From Azonexus sp. (GTDB lineage Bacteria > Pseudomonadota > Gammaproteobacteria > Burkholderiales > Rhodocyclaceae): DNA of 55,428 nucleotides. Shown in pieces: positions 34,615 through 43,008 of this stretch (the first letter of the stretch is position 1; each line of letters opens with the position of its first letter). Under the pieces are notes generated by a model. The model had not been told where the DNA came from and searched no databases. It saw only the letters and a list, made by a program, of their open reading frames with translations. Position numbers and translations under genes: made by a program. Location of the stretch: positions 1-55,428 of the forward strand of contig JAISPT010000038.1 of NCBI GenBank assembly GCA_031274715.1. The letters are read 5' to 3'.

Positions 34615-34641
34615 ATTACGACGGGTCCCGAAAAAACTTTA
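34615..34641 (-). promoter_or_regulatory. Sigma-28 promoter of fliC
   Basis: On the minus strand: TAAAGTTT (34641-34634, a perfect -35), an 11-base spacer, then GTCGTAAT (34622-34615), which keeps 5 of 8 consensus bases. It lies in the 126-bp gap between the large glycosyltransferase gene and fliC. Confidence 0.72.
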
Positions 34642-34654
34642 GGACTTTTATCGA

Positions 34655-37600
34655 TCATAACGGAAGGTGAGCGGCAAGCCATTGATCGAGATGTTCCTCA
34701 AGGATGAAATAGCGCCGGACCCAGCGCCGCATGGCTTCGCCTTCGGCCTCCCGGGCGTCGGCATCGTGGATGCGTTCACGCAGGGCGGCGATCCAGCGAG
34801 CCGGATCGTTGGGCAGGGCGCAGGCGGGGTTGCCTCGGTAGGGATCGATATCGGTACACACCACGGGCAGGCCGAGCGCTCCGTATTCGAGCAGGCGCAG
34901 GTTGCTCTTGCCTTGGTTGAAGCGGTTCTGCTCCAGCGGCGCGACGGCGATGTCGAGGTCGAGGGCCGCCAGGGCGCGCGGATATTCCTCGAAACCGACG
35001 CCTGGATGGAATTCGGCCAGCAGCGGCCGGATTTCGTTGGTGTTCATGCCCATGAAAACCCAGTCGGCTTCGTCGCGGGTCGCCTCGATGATGGCGGTCA
35101 GCAACTCCAGGTCGCCGCCGTGTGTCGTGCCGCCGGCCCAGCCGATCCGTGGTTTGCGGCCGGTGCGCTTGCGCGTTTGCAGGTTCAGCCAGTGCTCGCC
35201 GGCGAGGCGATTGGGGACGACGCGGATGTCGGGGAATAGCGGCCGATAGGCTTCGGCCAGGAACTCGGTGCTGACTACCAGGCGATCGCAGTATTTGAGC
35301 GCCGTGCGAAAGCGCGAACGGGCATTGGCCGGTACACCGTGGCGCATCGAACTACTGTGCGGCATTTCGGTGAACAGATCGTCGAGGGCGTAAACGATGA
35401 AGGTGTCGAGGCCAGCCGCCCGCCATTCGGCCAATCCGCGGAGCCGTGGATCGAGGAGGTAGTTCTGGACGATGAGGCTGTCCGGCCGTAGCCGGGCCAG
35501 TTCGCCCGCCGAAAATTCGCGTTCGTCGCGCTGCGGCCACAGGCAGTCGAGGGCCTTGCCGGCTTGCCGCAAGGCTTTGAGCGGCGAGATGACCCGATAG
35601 TCGCCTTGGGCGTTCGGCACCGGGCGGGCGACGATCCGCGGCAGGTCGACGGGAAGGTACTGCCAAGCCGGGTGGTATTCCTGTTCCGGTACCGGCGTCA
35701 CGCTGACCAGCGACAGGTTCGGATTCCACCAGGGGTCGATGCGGGCATCAAGGCGGGCGGGCGAGGGCGAGGCAGCGGGGTCGGCGGTGCGCAGATGGGC
35801 GCCGTAATGGACCACGCTGACCTGCGGCTGGTAGAGCAAGCGTTTGCCGTTGTCGCGCAGGGCCTTGGCGAAATCCATCTCGGCCTCGACCGCGTGTCTT
35901 GCCACCAGCGGAAAACCGCCGCAGGCCCGGTATGCCTCGCGGTCGATCAGGAGGCAGGCGCTGCTGGCGCTGCCGATGTCGCGGGCAACCTGGATCTGGC
36001 CGAGATAGCCATGCTCCGTATATGGCGTCGCATGCCGGTAAGGACTGGGACAGTCTCCGCTGAGGCCGGCGACCTGGCCAATACTTTCGATCAGGCCGCT
36101 GGCGGGCTGCACGAGACGGGGTGCGACGGCGGCGACAGCCGGCTTGTAGATCGTCCGTACCAGATCGGTCAGCCAGGTTTCCTGCAGCAGGTGGCAGTCT
36201 TCGCGCAGCACCAGCACCAGTTCGTGGCTGGCGGCCTCGATGCCGCGGTGGCAGGACTGCAGGTAGGTCTCACCGGGCAATCGGGGCAGCGGCTGTAATT
36301 GCCCGCCCGCCTCCGCCTCGCGGGACAGTGCGTCGGCCCAGGCGTCGAGCTCAGGGTCGGCACCGGGCGGAACCATCAGGATGAGTTCCACTGCCGGATA
36401 GGTTGTCTTGGCGAACAGGCTTTCCAGCAGATTGGTCAGGAACTCCAATTGACCATCCGAAACCACGACGATGCTGACCGGCGGATAGTCATCCAGTCGG
36501 GGCAGGGTACGCCAAGCCTGGTTATCCAACGGAATGATGTCCTCCGGCTGGCCGAGGCGTTGTTGCTGGGCCTCCAGAGCAGCGCGGCAATCGCTGTCCG
36601 AACTCGTCCAGTCATCGGCGAAGCTGAGCAGGGCGTCGGCGACATGTACCGGTGGCCCCAGTTCCGTTTGTTCCTGCAGACGCAACAACTGATCGAACCA
36701 CGGGCTGCCTCGGTAGATGGCGGCGCCGCCGGTCATCCGCCAGGCTTGGCGGGACATGAACAGCGGGCCGGCAAGGTCGAGCGAGCGCAGCCATTCGCTA
36801 TTCGCTCCTGGCTTGAGCCGGAGATGCTTGCGCAAGCCGAGTGTGCCGAGCCGGTCGTCGTCCACATAGAAGGCCGGTGCGTTGGGCTGCCGCTGCGACT
36901 CGGCAGCGATCCGCCACAAGCACATCGGGTCGAGCACGGCGCCAGCCGGGATTTCCAGCAACCAGTCGCGGCGGCCGGCGACGGCCAGAAAATCGATCGT
37001 CGCCTTGGCATCGTCCCAGTGATCGAGGCGCTGCCAGCCGAGGCGGGGCACCTGTTCCAGCCCCGGCGGAGGCGCTTGGGTACTGAGCACGTCGATGTGC
37101 CAGTGCGTATACAACTGATGGTTCAGCGCTTCGAGGGTATCGGCCAGGCGCGGCAGTTGGTCGCCGTCGAGTCGCACGAAAAGATGGAAGTTCGGCGCAG
37201 CCGTCCAGGTGGCGGTCGATTCGGCCAGCAGGTAGCCGTCGCTGTCGAGCAGCCGGCGGTTGGCGCGCCAGGCGTTCTCGCCCAGGGAGAAATCGGGAAT
37301 CGTCGCCGATTCCGCGGCCAGCCGGGGTGCCGCCGGATAATAAGGCGCCAGTATCCGGTCGAAGACATCGGACAGCGAGGCTCGCTGTTCCAGCGGCGAC
37401 ATCCAGGCCAAGGCCGGATGTTGCTCCAGAGCCACGGCATCGATGAGCGGCGGCGCGGCGCGGACGCGTTCCGCTTCCTGCTGGGTGCGTTCGACGAAAT
37501 GATCGAAAAGCGCCCAGCATTCGCTCTGCTGCTTGGCCAGATAGTCCGGATATTGCGCGACTTCGGATTTGATCAGCGCCAGTGCTTCGCTATCGTCTTC

Positions 37601-38413
37601 CTCGGCCGTGCCGGGGAAGCGACCCGGCCAGCGGGTGCGTTTCCAGCGTTCCGAGGTCTTGATGATGACCGGGCAGCCACAGGCCACCGCTTCCTGGATC
37701 AGGGCGGATTCCTCGTAGCAATAGAGATATTCCGACTGGCGCAGCAGGGCGGCGATTTCTTCGTGGCTACGCACGATGTCCTGGCACAGGCTGGTGCCGT
37801 GCTCGATCAGGAAAGGGTCGATCCGTCCGCCGCTGGCCAGGTATTTGTGGGCGTAGTAGCAAAACCCCTGGCGTTCTTTGTCCTGCGGATTGTCGCGGTT
37901 GTGGAAGATGCGCGTATCCACCGGGGGGAGACGCAATTCCGCCGCCTCCCAGCCGGTCGGCAGCATCCACTGGCTGTGGGTGAAAAGCAGTTCGGCGGCA
38001 TCGTATTCGCTATCGCCGCCGAGCAGTCCGGGCCGGTTGAGCAGCCAGCGGGCGACGACCGGAGCGCGCAGCGGATTGCCGGAAAACACTTCGGAATAGA
38101 CGGCGATCGGTGTGCGCCCGGTCGCGAAATGGCCAGCAGCGATTTCCTGCGTCAGCGTCGGGGCCCGCAGCCAGGGACTGGTCAGCCGGCCGGGTGCAAT
38201 GTAGGCCTCGTACCCGGCCTCGTTGAGCATGTGGCAGAGGTAGTGCAGCCAGCGAATACCGGCGAAATTCTGGCGGTAGTCCGTGACGCAGATGTAATAA
38301 GGGTGGGTGGTCGCGGCGAAAAATCCGGCGTCGCTCCGGGGGCGGGAAGGGGACATGGACAGCATTGTTCCGGGGGTGTCCGGGTGGGCCGCCGCGGGTG
38401 GGGTGCTCTTCAT
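34655..38413 (-). CDS. Large multi-domain glycosyltransferase, candidate flagellin glycosyltransferase
   Basis: 1252 aa with several sugar-transfer modules. Residues about 35-315 form a GT-B-like domain with ESALIQEAVACGCPVI. About 400-600 and 640-875 look like two GT-A/GT2-type regions; the second has PPVSIVVVSDGQLEFL and a late GGFPLVARHAVEAEMDFA. About 930-1250 form a GT4-like domain with NQGKSNLRLLEYGALGLPVV. There is no signal peptide or membrane helix, so it should act in the cytoplasm, where flagellin is glycosylated before export. GAGGA precedes the ATG, which overlaps the upstream GT2 stop. It is the last gene of the sugar operon and the neighbour of fliC. Confidence 0.82.
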   Translation of the reverse strand: MKSTPPAAAHPDTPGTMLSMSPSRPRSDAGFFAATTHPYYICVTDYRQNFAGIRWLHYLCHMLNEAGYEAYIAPGRLTSPWLRAPTLTQEIAAGHFATGRTPIAVYSEVFSGNPLRAPVVARWLLNRPGLLGGDSEYDAAELLFTHSQWMLPTGWEAAELRLPPVDTRIFHNRDNPQDKERQGFCYYAHKYLASGGRIDPFLIEHGTSLCQDIVRSHEEIAALLRQSEYLYCYEESALIQEAVACGCPVIIKTSERWKRTRWPGRFPGTAEEDDSEALALIKSEVAQYPDYLAKQQSECWALFDHFVERTQQEAERVRAAPPLIDAVALEQHPALAWMSPLEQRASLSDVFDRILAPYYPAAPRLAAESATIPDFSLGENAWRANRRLLDSDGYLLAESTATWTAAPNFHLFVRLDGDQLPRLADTLEALNHQLYTHWHIDVLSTQAPPPGLEQVPRLGWQRLDHWDDAKATIDFLAVAGRRDWLLEIPAGAVLDPMCLWRIAAESQRQPNAPAFYVDDDRLGTLGLRKHLRLKPGANSEWLRSLDLAGPLFMSRQAWRMTGGAAIYRGSPWFDQLLRLQEQTELGPPVHVADALLSFADDWTSSDSDCRAALEAQQQRLGQPEDIIPLDNQAWRTLPRLDDYPPVSIVVVSDGQLEFLTNLLESLFAKTTYPAVELILMVPPGADPELDAWADALSREAEAGGQLQPLPRLPGETYLQSCHRGIEAASHELVLVLREDCHLLQETWLTDLVRTIYKPAVAAVAPRLVQPASGLIESIGQVAGLSGDCPSPYRHATPYTEHGYLGQIQVARDIGSASSACLLIDREAYRACGGFPLVARHAVEAEMDFAKALRDNGKRLLYQPQVSVVHYGAHLRTADPAASPSPARLDARIDPWWNPNLSLVSVTPVPEQEYHPAWQYLPVDLPRIVARPVPNAQGDYRVISPLKALRQAGKALDCLWPQRDEREFSAGELARLRPDSLIVQNYLLDPRLRGLAEWRAAGLDTFIVYALDDLFTEMPHSSSMRHGVPANARSRFRTALKYCDRLVVSTEFLAEAYRPLFPDIRVVPNRLAGEHWLNLQTRKRTGRKPRIGWAGGTTHGGDLELLTAIIEATRDEADWVFMGMNTNEIRPLLAEFHPGVGFEEYPRALAALDLDIAVAPLEQNRFNQGKSNLRLLEYGALGLPVVCTDIDPYRGNPACALPNDPARWIAALRERIHDADAREAEGEAMRRWVRRYFILEEHLDQWLAAHLPL

Positions 38414-39870
38414 CGTAAAACCATCCTCGGTTGGAAACCCCGGCTCTGTTCAAGTTGATCGGCTTGCTCCGATGCCAGGTCTTTCCACGATACGGTGGGG
38501 ATAGGCGTTCCTGCATGCTGCCGCACCATGGCCCGCAAAGCAGGCTCCTGGTCTTTCTCCGAACTGAAAATCACCCAATCCACCGCGTTGGCGTGGGTTG
38601 CCAACCAGCCGGGCGCATGGATCGGCACGTCGAGCAGTTTGCGGCCTTGCCGGTTCAAATTGGAATCGATGCAGGCAACAATGTGATAACCATGCGCCCG
38701 CGCTTCCAGGATCAGCAGCGCGGCAATAAAGACGCTGCCGGTAATTACGATTCTTTTTTCCTTGGCGATACCGGCAAAAATGCTGCGCCCTGCCATGACT
38801 GATTGCAGCCACTTATGGAGATACTTCATGGCCGGCGCATGCTGCATCGGCATGGGGAGCGAGGGAACTACGGCATCCAGCGCCGATGCCATGCCTAGTA
38901 TCTTGAGCAAAATATGTACCGGAAGAAGCGGATAAACCGCATCCGGCGTCAGCGTGTTTTGGCAAAACTTCGACACTTTGTACTGAATGGATCGCAGCGC
39001 CCTGGGGGCCAACATTTTTTCCGAGGAACAAACCTTGTCCTGAATGACGAAGCGGAGCACATGGCTGTCAAACAAAGGCGCGGCGGATTGGTTTTTCAGG
39101 CTTCTACAGGCAAATTTCTTCAGCCTCCGGTACAGATAGATACTCGGAACGGAAATATTCGTCCTGTTTGACCCTTGGCCGGTATGAATGCGGTATTTCA
39201 ATAGCGGCTTATCGATGAGACCGATTGCCGCCCGAATATTGACATACGCGGGGAAGGTCACATCGGCCAGCCCGGCAATATCCGCATCGCTTGCCTTGCA
39301 GCGGGCGACCTTCGTTCCATAGTAATACTGATCAATTACCCCGCGCTGTACCAAACCCTTTTCCATCATCACGGTACTGGGCATCGGCCACAGCCGTTCC
39401 CTGGCAAAGTCGAGGATGTATTCACCCGGCCCGAACAGGCGCGAACCGCTGGCGGGCGGCGTATCGAGCATTTCTCCGTGCTCATTCATGTGACTGACGT
39501 TGGTCCACACCAGCTTGACCTCCGGATGCTCGTCCATGAAGCGCATCTGCTTTTCCAGCATTTCCGGCGCCATCACGTCGTCATCGTGCGTGACGATGAT
39601 CCGCTGGCCCAAGGCGATCTGATAGGCCGCCGTATGATTGAACTGAATAGACATTCCAGGCGGATTTCTGACGTACCTGATCCGGGGGTCATTCAGCCCC
39701 AACACGAATTGCGCGGTGCCATCCACGCTGCCATTGTCGAGAACAAGCAGTTCAAAGTCCTGGTACGTCTGCGCCAGGATGGCGTTGATCGCTTCCGGCA
39801 AATAGGTACTTGCCCGGTTATAAGTCGGCAAGGCAACGGTCAGCCTGACGGGTTTCGTAGGGAAAGTCAT
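38410..39870 (-). CDS. GT2 glycosyltransferase with C-terminal Rossmann-like domain
   Basis: 486 aa. The N-terminal GT-A domain (about 8-230) has LTVALPTYNRA, D45-N46-G47 and the metal-binding D96-D97-D98. A helical middle part follows. At about 372-460 there is an appended nucleotide-binding-like domain (RIVITGSVFIAALLILEARA, then VACIDSNLNRQG and VDWVIFSSEKDQE). This resembles the N-terminal domain of PglD-type enzymes. A hand count of one 60-base line gave 30 G+C, lower than the neighbouring island genes. The donor and acceptor are unknown; flagellin glycan assembly is inferred from position. Confidence 0.82.
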   Translation of the reverse strand: MTFPTKPVRLTVALPTYNRASTYLPEAINAILAQTYQDFELLVLDNGSVDGTAQFVLGLNDPRIRYVRNPPGMSIQFNHTAAYQIALGQRIIVTHDDDVMAPEMLEKQMRFMDEHPEVKLVWTNVSHMNEHGEMLDTPPASGSRLFGPGEYILDFARERLWPMPSTVMMEKGLVQRGVIDQYYYGTKVARCKASDADIAGLADVTFPAYVNIRAAIGLIDKPLLKYRIHTGQGSNRTNISVPSIYLYRRLKKFACRSLKNQSAAPLFDSHVLRFVIQDKVCSSEKMLAPRALRSIQYKVSKFCQNTLTPDAVYPLLPVHILLKILGMASALDAVVPSLPMPMQHAPAMKYLHKWLQSVMAGRSIFAGIAKEKRIVITGSVFIAALLILEARAHGYHIVACIDSNLNRQGRKLLDVPIHAPGWLATHANAVDWVIFSSEKDQEPALRAMVRQHAGTPIPTVSWKDLASEQADQLEQSRGFQPRMVLR

Positions 39871-39894
39871 GAATGCTCTCTCATGCTCTATTCG

Positions 39895-41286
39895 TCATGA
39901 TCGGAGTTCTGCCGGTTGACCGCGAATGCTACTGATCTTGAGCTGCTTGTTCCTTTCCAGCAGCAGTGTCCGAATTTCTGCATCATATCCAGGAGCGCAA
40001 ATGAGCACCTCGTCTACCGTGCTCCAGTCCAAGTCTGCGGGGGATACGAAATTGAACTCCCGGTCACGGCAACGTCGCACACCCGGTTTGCCATCGACGA
40101 AACGAATATTGCTGGAGACAGGCGGCAAGTTATCCAGCCATGCTTTGTAGAGCGCCATGAGGAAGAAGGCACCTCCTCCGTAAATAACTTTGCGCATATC
40201 CCGCTGATTTGACATGAAATGACTCAGCCGGGTCACTTCGTCCTGGCGGATCGAGGGAGCGCATGCGGGGGCATCTTCAGAGGGCCAGGCAATCAAAGAC
40301 TCGATCCGCTCGATACTCGCCTCATTCGGCTTGATGATAATTTCATCAAGCCGCAGCGGTTCGCTCAATACCGGCGCTCCCCGGATTTCATCCCCGCGGC
40401 AAAAGTCGACGCCATATTTTTCCTTGAACCGTAAGGCATCCACGGCATTCTGGTTGGCGATGAAGTCCGCAACTTCCTGACATAGCAAGAGCTTGGTGGA
40501 GCCACAAGCAGGCTCGAGAAGCTGATCGATCAAGCTCCTGATTTCGGGGAAAAGTATGTGCTCGTCCGCATTGTAAAAATGCGAGCTGTTTCGATAGCGA
40601 TGCAGTATGAAGGCCGCTTCCGCTGACAGGGCCTCATTCTCGGTAACGGGGTCCAAGACAATACTTGTATTGAAGAATGCTGAAGCAATCTCTGCGAAAT
40701 CCGTGACTATGTCATGGCCGGCCAACTTTGCCCGGTTGAACTCCCTGACACATAGGCGTCCATCGAATATCTCCGTGAACAAATGGATCGCTTGGCGCAC
40801 GTAGGAAAGATAGTTATGCCAGGATGGTTGATAGCAGTAGCGGCTAACCTTGAGGACTTCCTGCAAAATCGAGCGATAGTGCGCGCTTGGCTCGCGGACA
40901 TAAAGAACCACCATGGTGTCGGTATATCCATGGGTGTCGAGATCATTCTTCAGGCGTAGCAAGCTGTCCCTGTCGAAATCCGGCAGGCCTTCGGTCGACA
41001 GAATGATGTTCCGGGACGCAGCGAGGATGTCCTGAAAATCCCGATACAGATCGGGCACATTGATGCCATTCTTCCGAGCAAGATAGGTGAAATGCGGGAG
41101 ACGGTCGGTCTCATCCCGATAAAACAGGTCCAGATAGTGCTGGCAGTTATCAAATATGGGATCAAGCTCAGGGTAGGCGATATTTCCCAATGCCGAGCGC
41201 CCAGCCGCGTTTGACAGCGCTATCTGGATCGAAGTCGATCCGGTTTTACGCGTGCCGATATGGATGAGCGCTTTCTTTTGCATCAT
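39895..41286 (-). CDS. PAPS-dependent sulfotransferase with C-terminal Rossmann-like domain
   Basis: 463 aa. The N-terminus ALIHIGTRKTGSTSIQIAL is the 5'-phosphosulfate loop of the P-loop sulfotransferase fold (K14-T-G-S-T). VVLYVREPSAHYRS (R131 and S139) is the 3'-phosphate-binding motif. The C-terminal region (about 364-455) is a separate Rossmann-like module with RKVIYGGGAFFLMALYKAW and RFVDGKPGVRR. It is expected to transfer sulfate from PAPS to a sugar. Its ATG overlaps the cysC stop, so donor synthesis and use are translationally coupled. One hand-counted 60-base line gave 30 G+C. Confidence 0.82.
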   Translation of the reverse strand: MMQKKALIHIGTRKTGSTSIQIALSNAAGRSALGNIAYPELDPIFDNCQHYLDLFYRDETDRLPHFTYLARKNGINVPDLYRDFQDILAASRNIILSTEGLPDFDRDSLLRLKNDLDTHGYTDTMVVLYVREPSAHYRSILQEVLKVSRYCYQPSWHNYLSYVRQAIHLFTEIFDGRLCVREFNRAKLAGHDIVTDFAEIASAFFNTSIVLDPVTENEALSAEAAFILHRYRNSSHFYNADEHILFPEIRSLIDQLLEPACGSTKLLLCQEVADFIANQNAVDALRFKEKYGVDFCRGDEIRGAPVLSEPLRLDEIIIKPNEASIERIESLIAWPSEDAPACAPSIRQDEVTRLSHFMSNQRDMRKVIYGGGAFFLMALYKAWLDNLPPVSSNIRFVDGKPGVRRCRDREFNFVSPADLDWSTVDEVLICAPGYDAEIRTLLLERNKQLKISSIRGQPAELRS

Positions 41287-41882
41287 GCGCTGCCGATGGT
41301 TTCAATGATTTGCGTGATGCAGCCATCAACGTCGTGATGCGAAGTGTCGATGCGAACATCGGGTGTCTCAGGTTTTTCATAAGGGCTGTCCACGCCCGTG
41401 AAATCCTTGATCTGTCCTTGACGAGCCAAGGCATACAGTCCCTTAGGGTCGCGCTGCTCACAAACATCAACCGGCGCGTCAATAAAAACCTCGACGAACT
41501 CGCCACTTGCAAACAGGCTGCGGGCAAGTTCGCGATCCTTACGGAACGGCGAGATGAGAGCAACGATGACAATCAATCCGGCATCCACCAGCAAACGGGC
41601 AACCTCGGCCACGCGCCGAATATTCTCGGCCCTGTCCGCGTTGCTGAAACCCAGGTCGCGGTTCAGGCCGTGCCGGACATTGTCGCCATCGAGCACGTAG
41701 ACATGCCGTCCAGCTTCATGGAGGCGACGCTCCAATGCTCTGGCAACGGTGGTCTTGCCCGCCCCGGGCAAACCGGTCAGCCACAGGCAGCGTGGTGATT
41801 GCCCAAGCGCAGCGGCCCGCTCGCGTTTGCTGACATAGTCGTTTTGCCAGACAACCTGGGGCTTGCCTTGAAAATCCGTCAT
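41283..41882 (-). CDS. cysC: CysC, adenylylsulfate (APS) kinase
   Basis: 199 aa, normal length. Walker A is GLPGAGKTT (37-45). The APS-binding motifs DGDNVRHGLNRDLGFS (65-80) and NADRAENIRRVAEVA, and the S111-P-F-R-K-D-R loop, are intact. It makes PAPS from APS and ATP. No ATP sulfurylase (CysD/CysN) or PAPS reductase gene accompanies it. Together with the overlapping sulfotransferase this points to a dedicated sulfation role rather than sulfur assimilation. Confidence 0.94.
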   Translation of the reverse strand: MTDFQGKPQVVWQNDYVSKRERAAALGQSPRCLWLTGLPGAGKTTVARALERRLHEAGRHVYVLDGDNVRHGLNRDLGFSNADRAENIRRVAEVARLLVDAGLIVIVALISPFRKDRELARSLFASGEFVEVFIDAPVDVCEQRDPKGLYALARQGQIKDFTGVDSPYEKPETPDVRIDTSHHDVDGCITQIIETIGSA

Positions 41883-41949
41883 GCTCGCTCTCGTGCAGAA
41901 CTTCCAGCACCATGCGTTTGCCGGAAATCAGTCTCTGCTTTTTGTTTGC

Positions 41950-43008
41950 TCATGTTTGTGCTCTGCACGAAGAACGACTGCGAGCCGTCAGCCGCACCGC
42001 TTCCGGGAATGGGGTCCACACGCGCAGCCCCAGCTCTCGTTCCGCTTTGCCGACGTCGGGCACATAGCGCTGCCTGACCGAGTTCGCCCTCGCTCCCTGA
42101 ATGAGTACTTGCTTCCCGGGCGCCAAGACGTTGCGCACGGTTGCTGCCGTTTCGGCAAGCGACATGGCCTCGGCCGAACCGACGTTGTAAGCCTGCCGCG
42201 CCGCGCCTCTGGCCAACAAGGCCAAGAGCCACACGGCCAAGTCCGCGGCATAGAGAAAACTGCGTACCGGCCGACCATCGCCATGAACGGTAACGGCCGC
42301 GCTTTCCTCGGCGTCCCGGATGAATTGCCCGACCGCCAGATGCTCGGGCAAACCATAGCCAACGAAGGCGAAGCAGCGGGCGATCACCGGCTCGATTTTG
42401 CCGCCGGCGGCGAAGGCCAATGTTTCCATTGTGCGCTTGCCTGCGAGATAGCCATCCAGCTTGGCATCGACGGGTGTGTCGCGGAAAGAAAAGGATTCAT
42501 CGATATGCGCCAGATCATCGGGCTGCTCTCCGTACACGGCGCCGGAACTCAACAGGAGTATCCGCTTGGCACCGCTGGCGGCGGCATGATCCAGCACCCG
42601 GCGCGTGCCGCCGACGATGCTATCCCGCAGATCCTCGGCATTGGCCGCCGCCTGGGGGGACGTGTCGGCAGCGCCGTGCAGCACGGCGTCGAAACGCTGG
42701 TCCGGTATGGCGTAATTCCGTGCATCCCCCCGGGTCCAGCTCAGCCAGCTCATATCCCGGCATTCCGGGTGCCGCGCCAGGAAATCATCCGGATTGCGCG
42801 ACAGCGCATGCACGCGAATGCCGGCGCCCTCCTGGTTGAGACAGCGAATGGCAAGCAGCAGCCAGTAGCCCATAAAGCCCGTCGCCCCGGTAAAAAAAAG
42901 CTTCTTGCCATGTAGCTCGGGCAGCGGATAGGCCATGAGCCGGGCCGACAACTCTCCCGCTAGCCGCTCGATCAGAGGGAAGTCGGGGGTGGGGTCAGCG
43001 CTCGTCAT
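41950..43008 (-). CDS. NAD(P)-dependent nucleotide-sugar epimerase/reductase (extended SDR)
   Basis: 352 aa from ATG 43008, which overlaps the upstream methyltransferase stop by 14 bp. The Rossmann motif FFTGATGFMGYW is at about 38-49. Catalytic S154-S155 and the YxxxK pair Y187/K191 are present. RCFAFVGYG and the SFLYAADLAVWL segment fit the UDP/dTDP/CDP-sugar epimerase-dehydratase family. It may reduce or epimerise the branched keto-sugar predicted for this operon, as YerF does for yersiniose; this is inference. A 67-bp gap separates it from cysC. Confidence 0.8.
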   Translation of the reverse strand: MTSADPTPDFPLIERLAGELSARLMAYPLPELHGKKLFFTGATGFMGYWLLLAIRCLNQEGAGIRVHALSRNPDDFLARHPECRDMSWLSWTRGDARNYAIPDQRFDAVLHGAADTSPQAAANAEDLRDSIVGGTRRVLDHAAASGAKRILLLSSGAVYGEQPDDLAHIDESFSFRDTPVDAKLDGYLAGKRTMETLAFAAGGKIEPVIARCFAFVGYGLPEHLAVGQFIRDAEESAAVTVHGDGRPVRSFLYAADLAVWLLALLARGAARQAYNVGSAEAMSLAETAATVRNVLAPGKQVLIQGARANSVRQRYVPDVGKAERELGLRVWTPFPEAVRLTARSRSSCRAQT

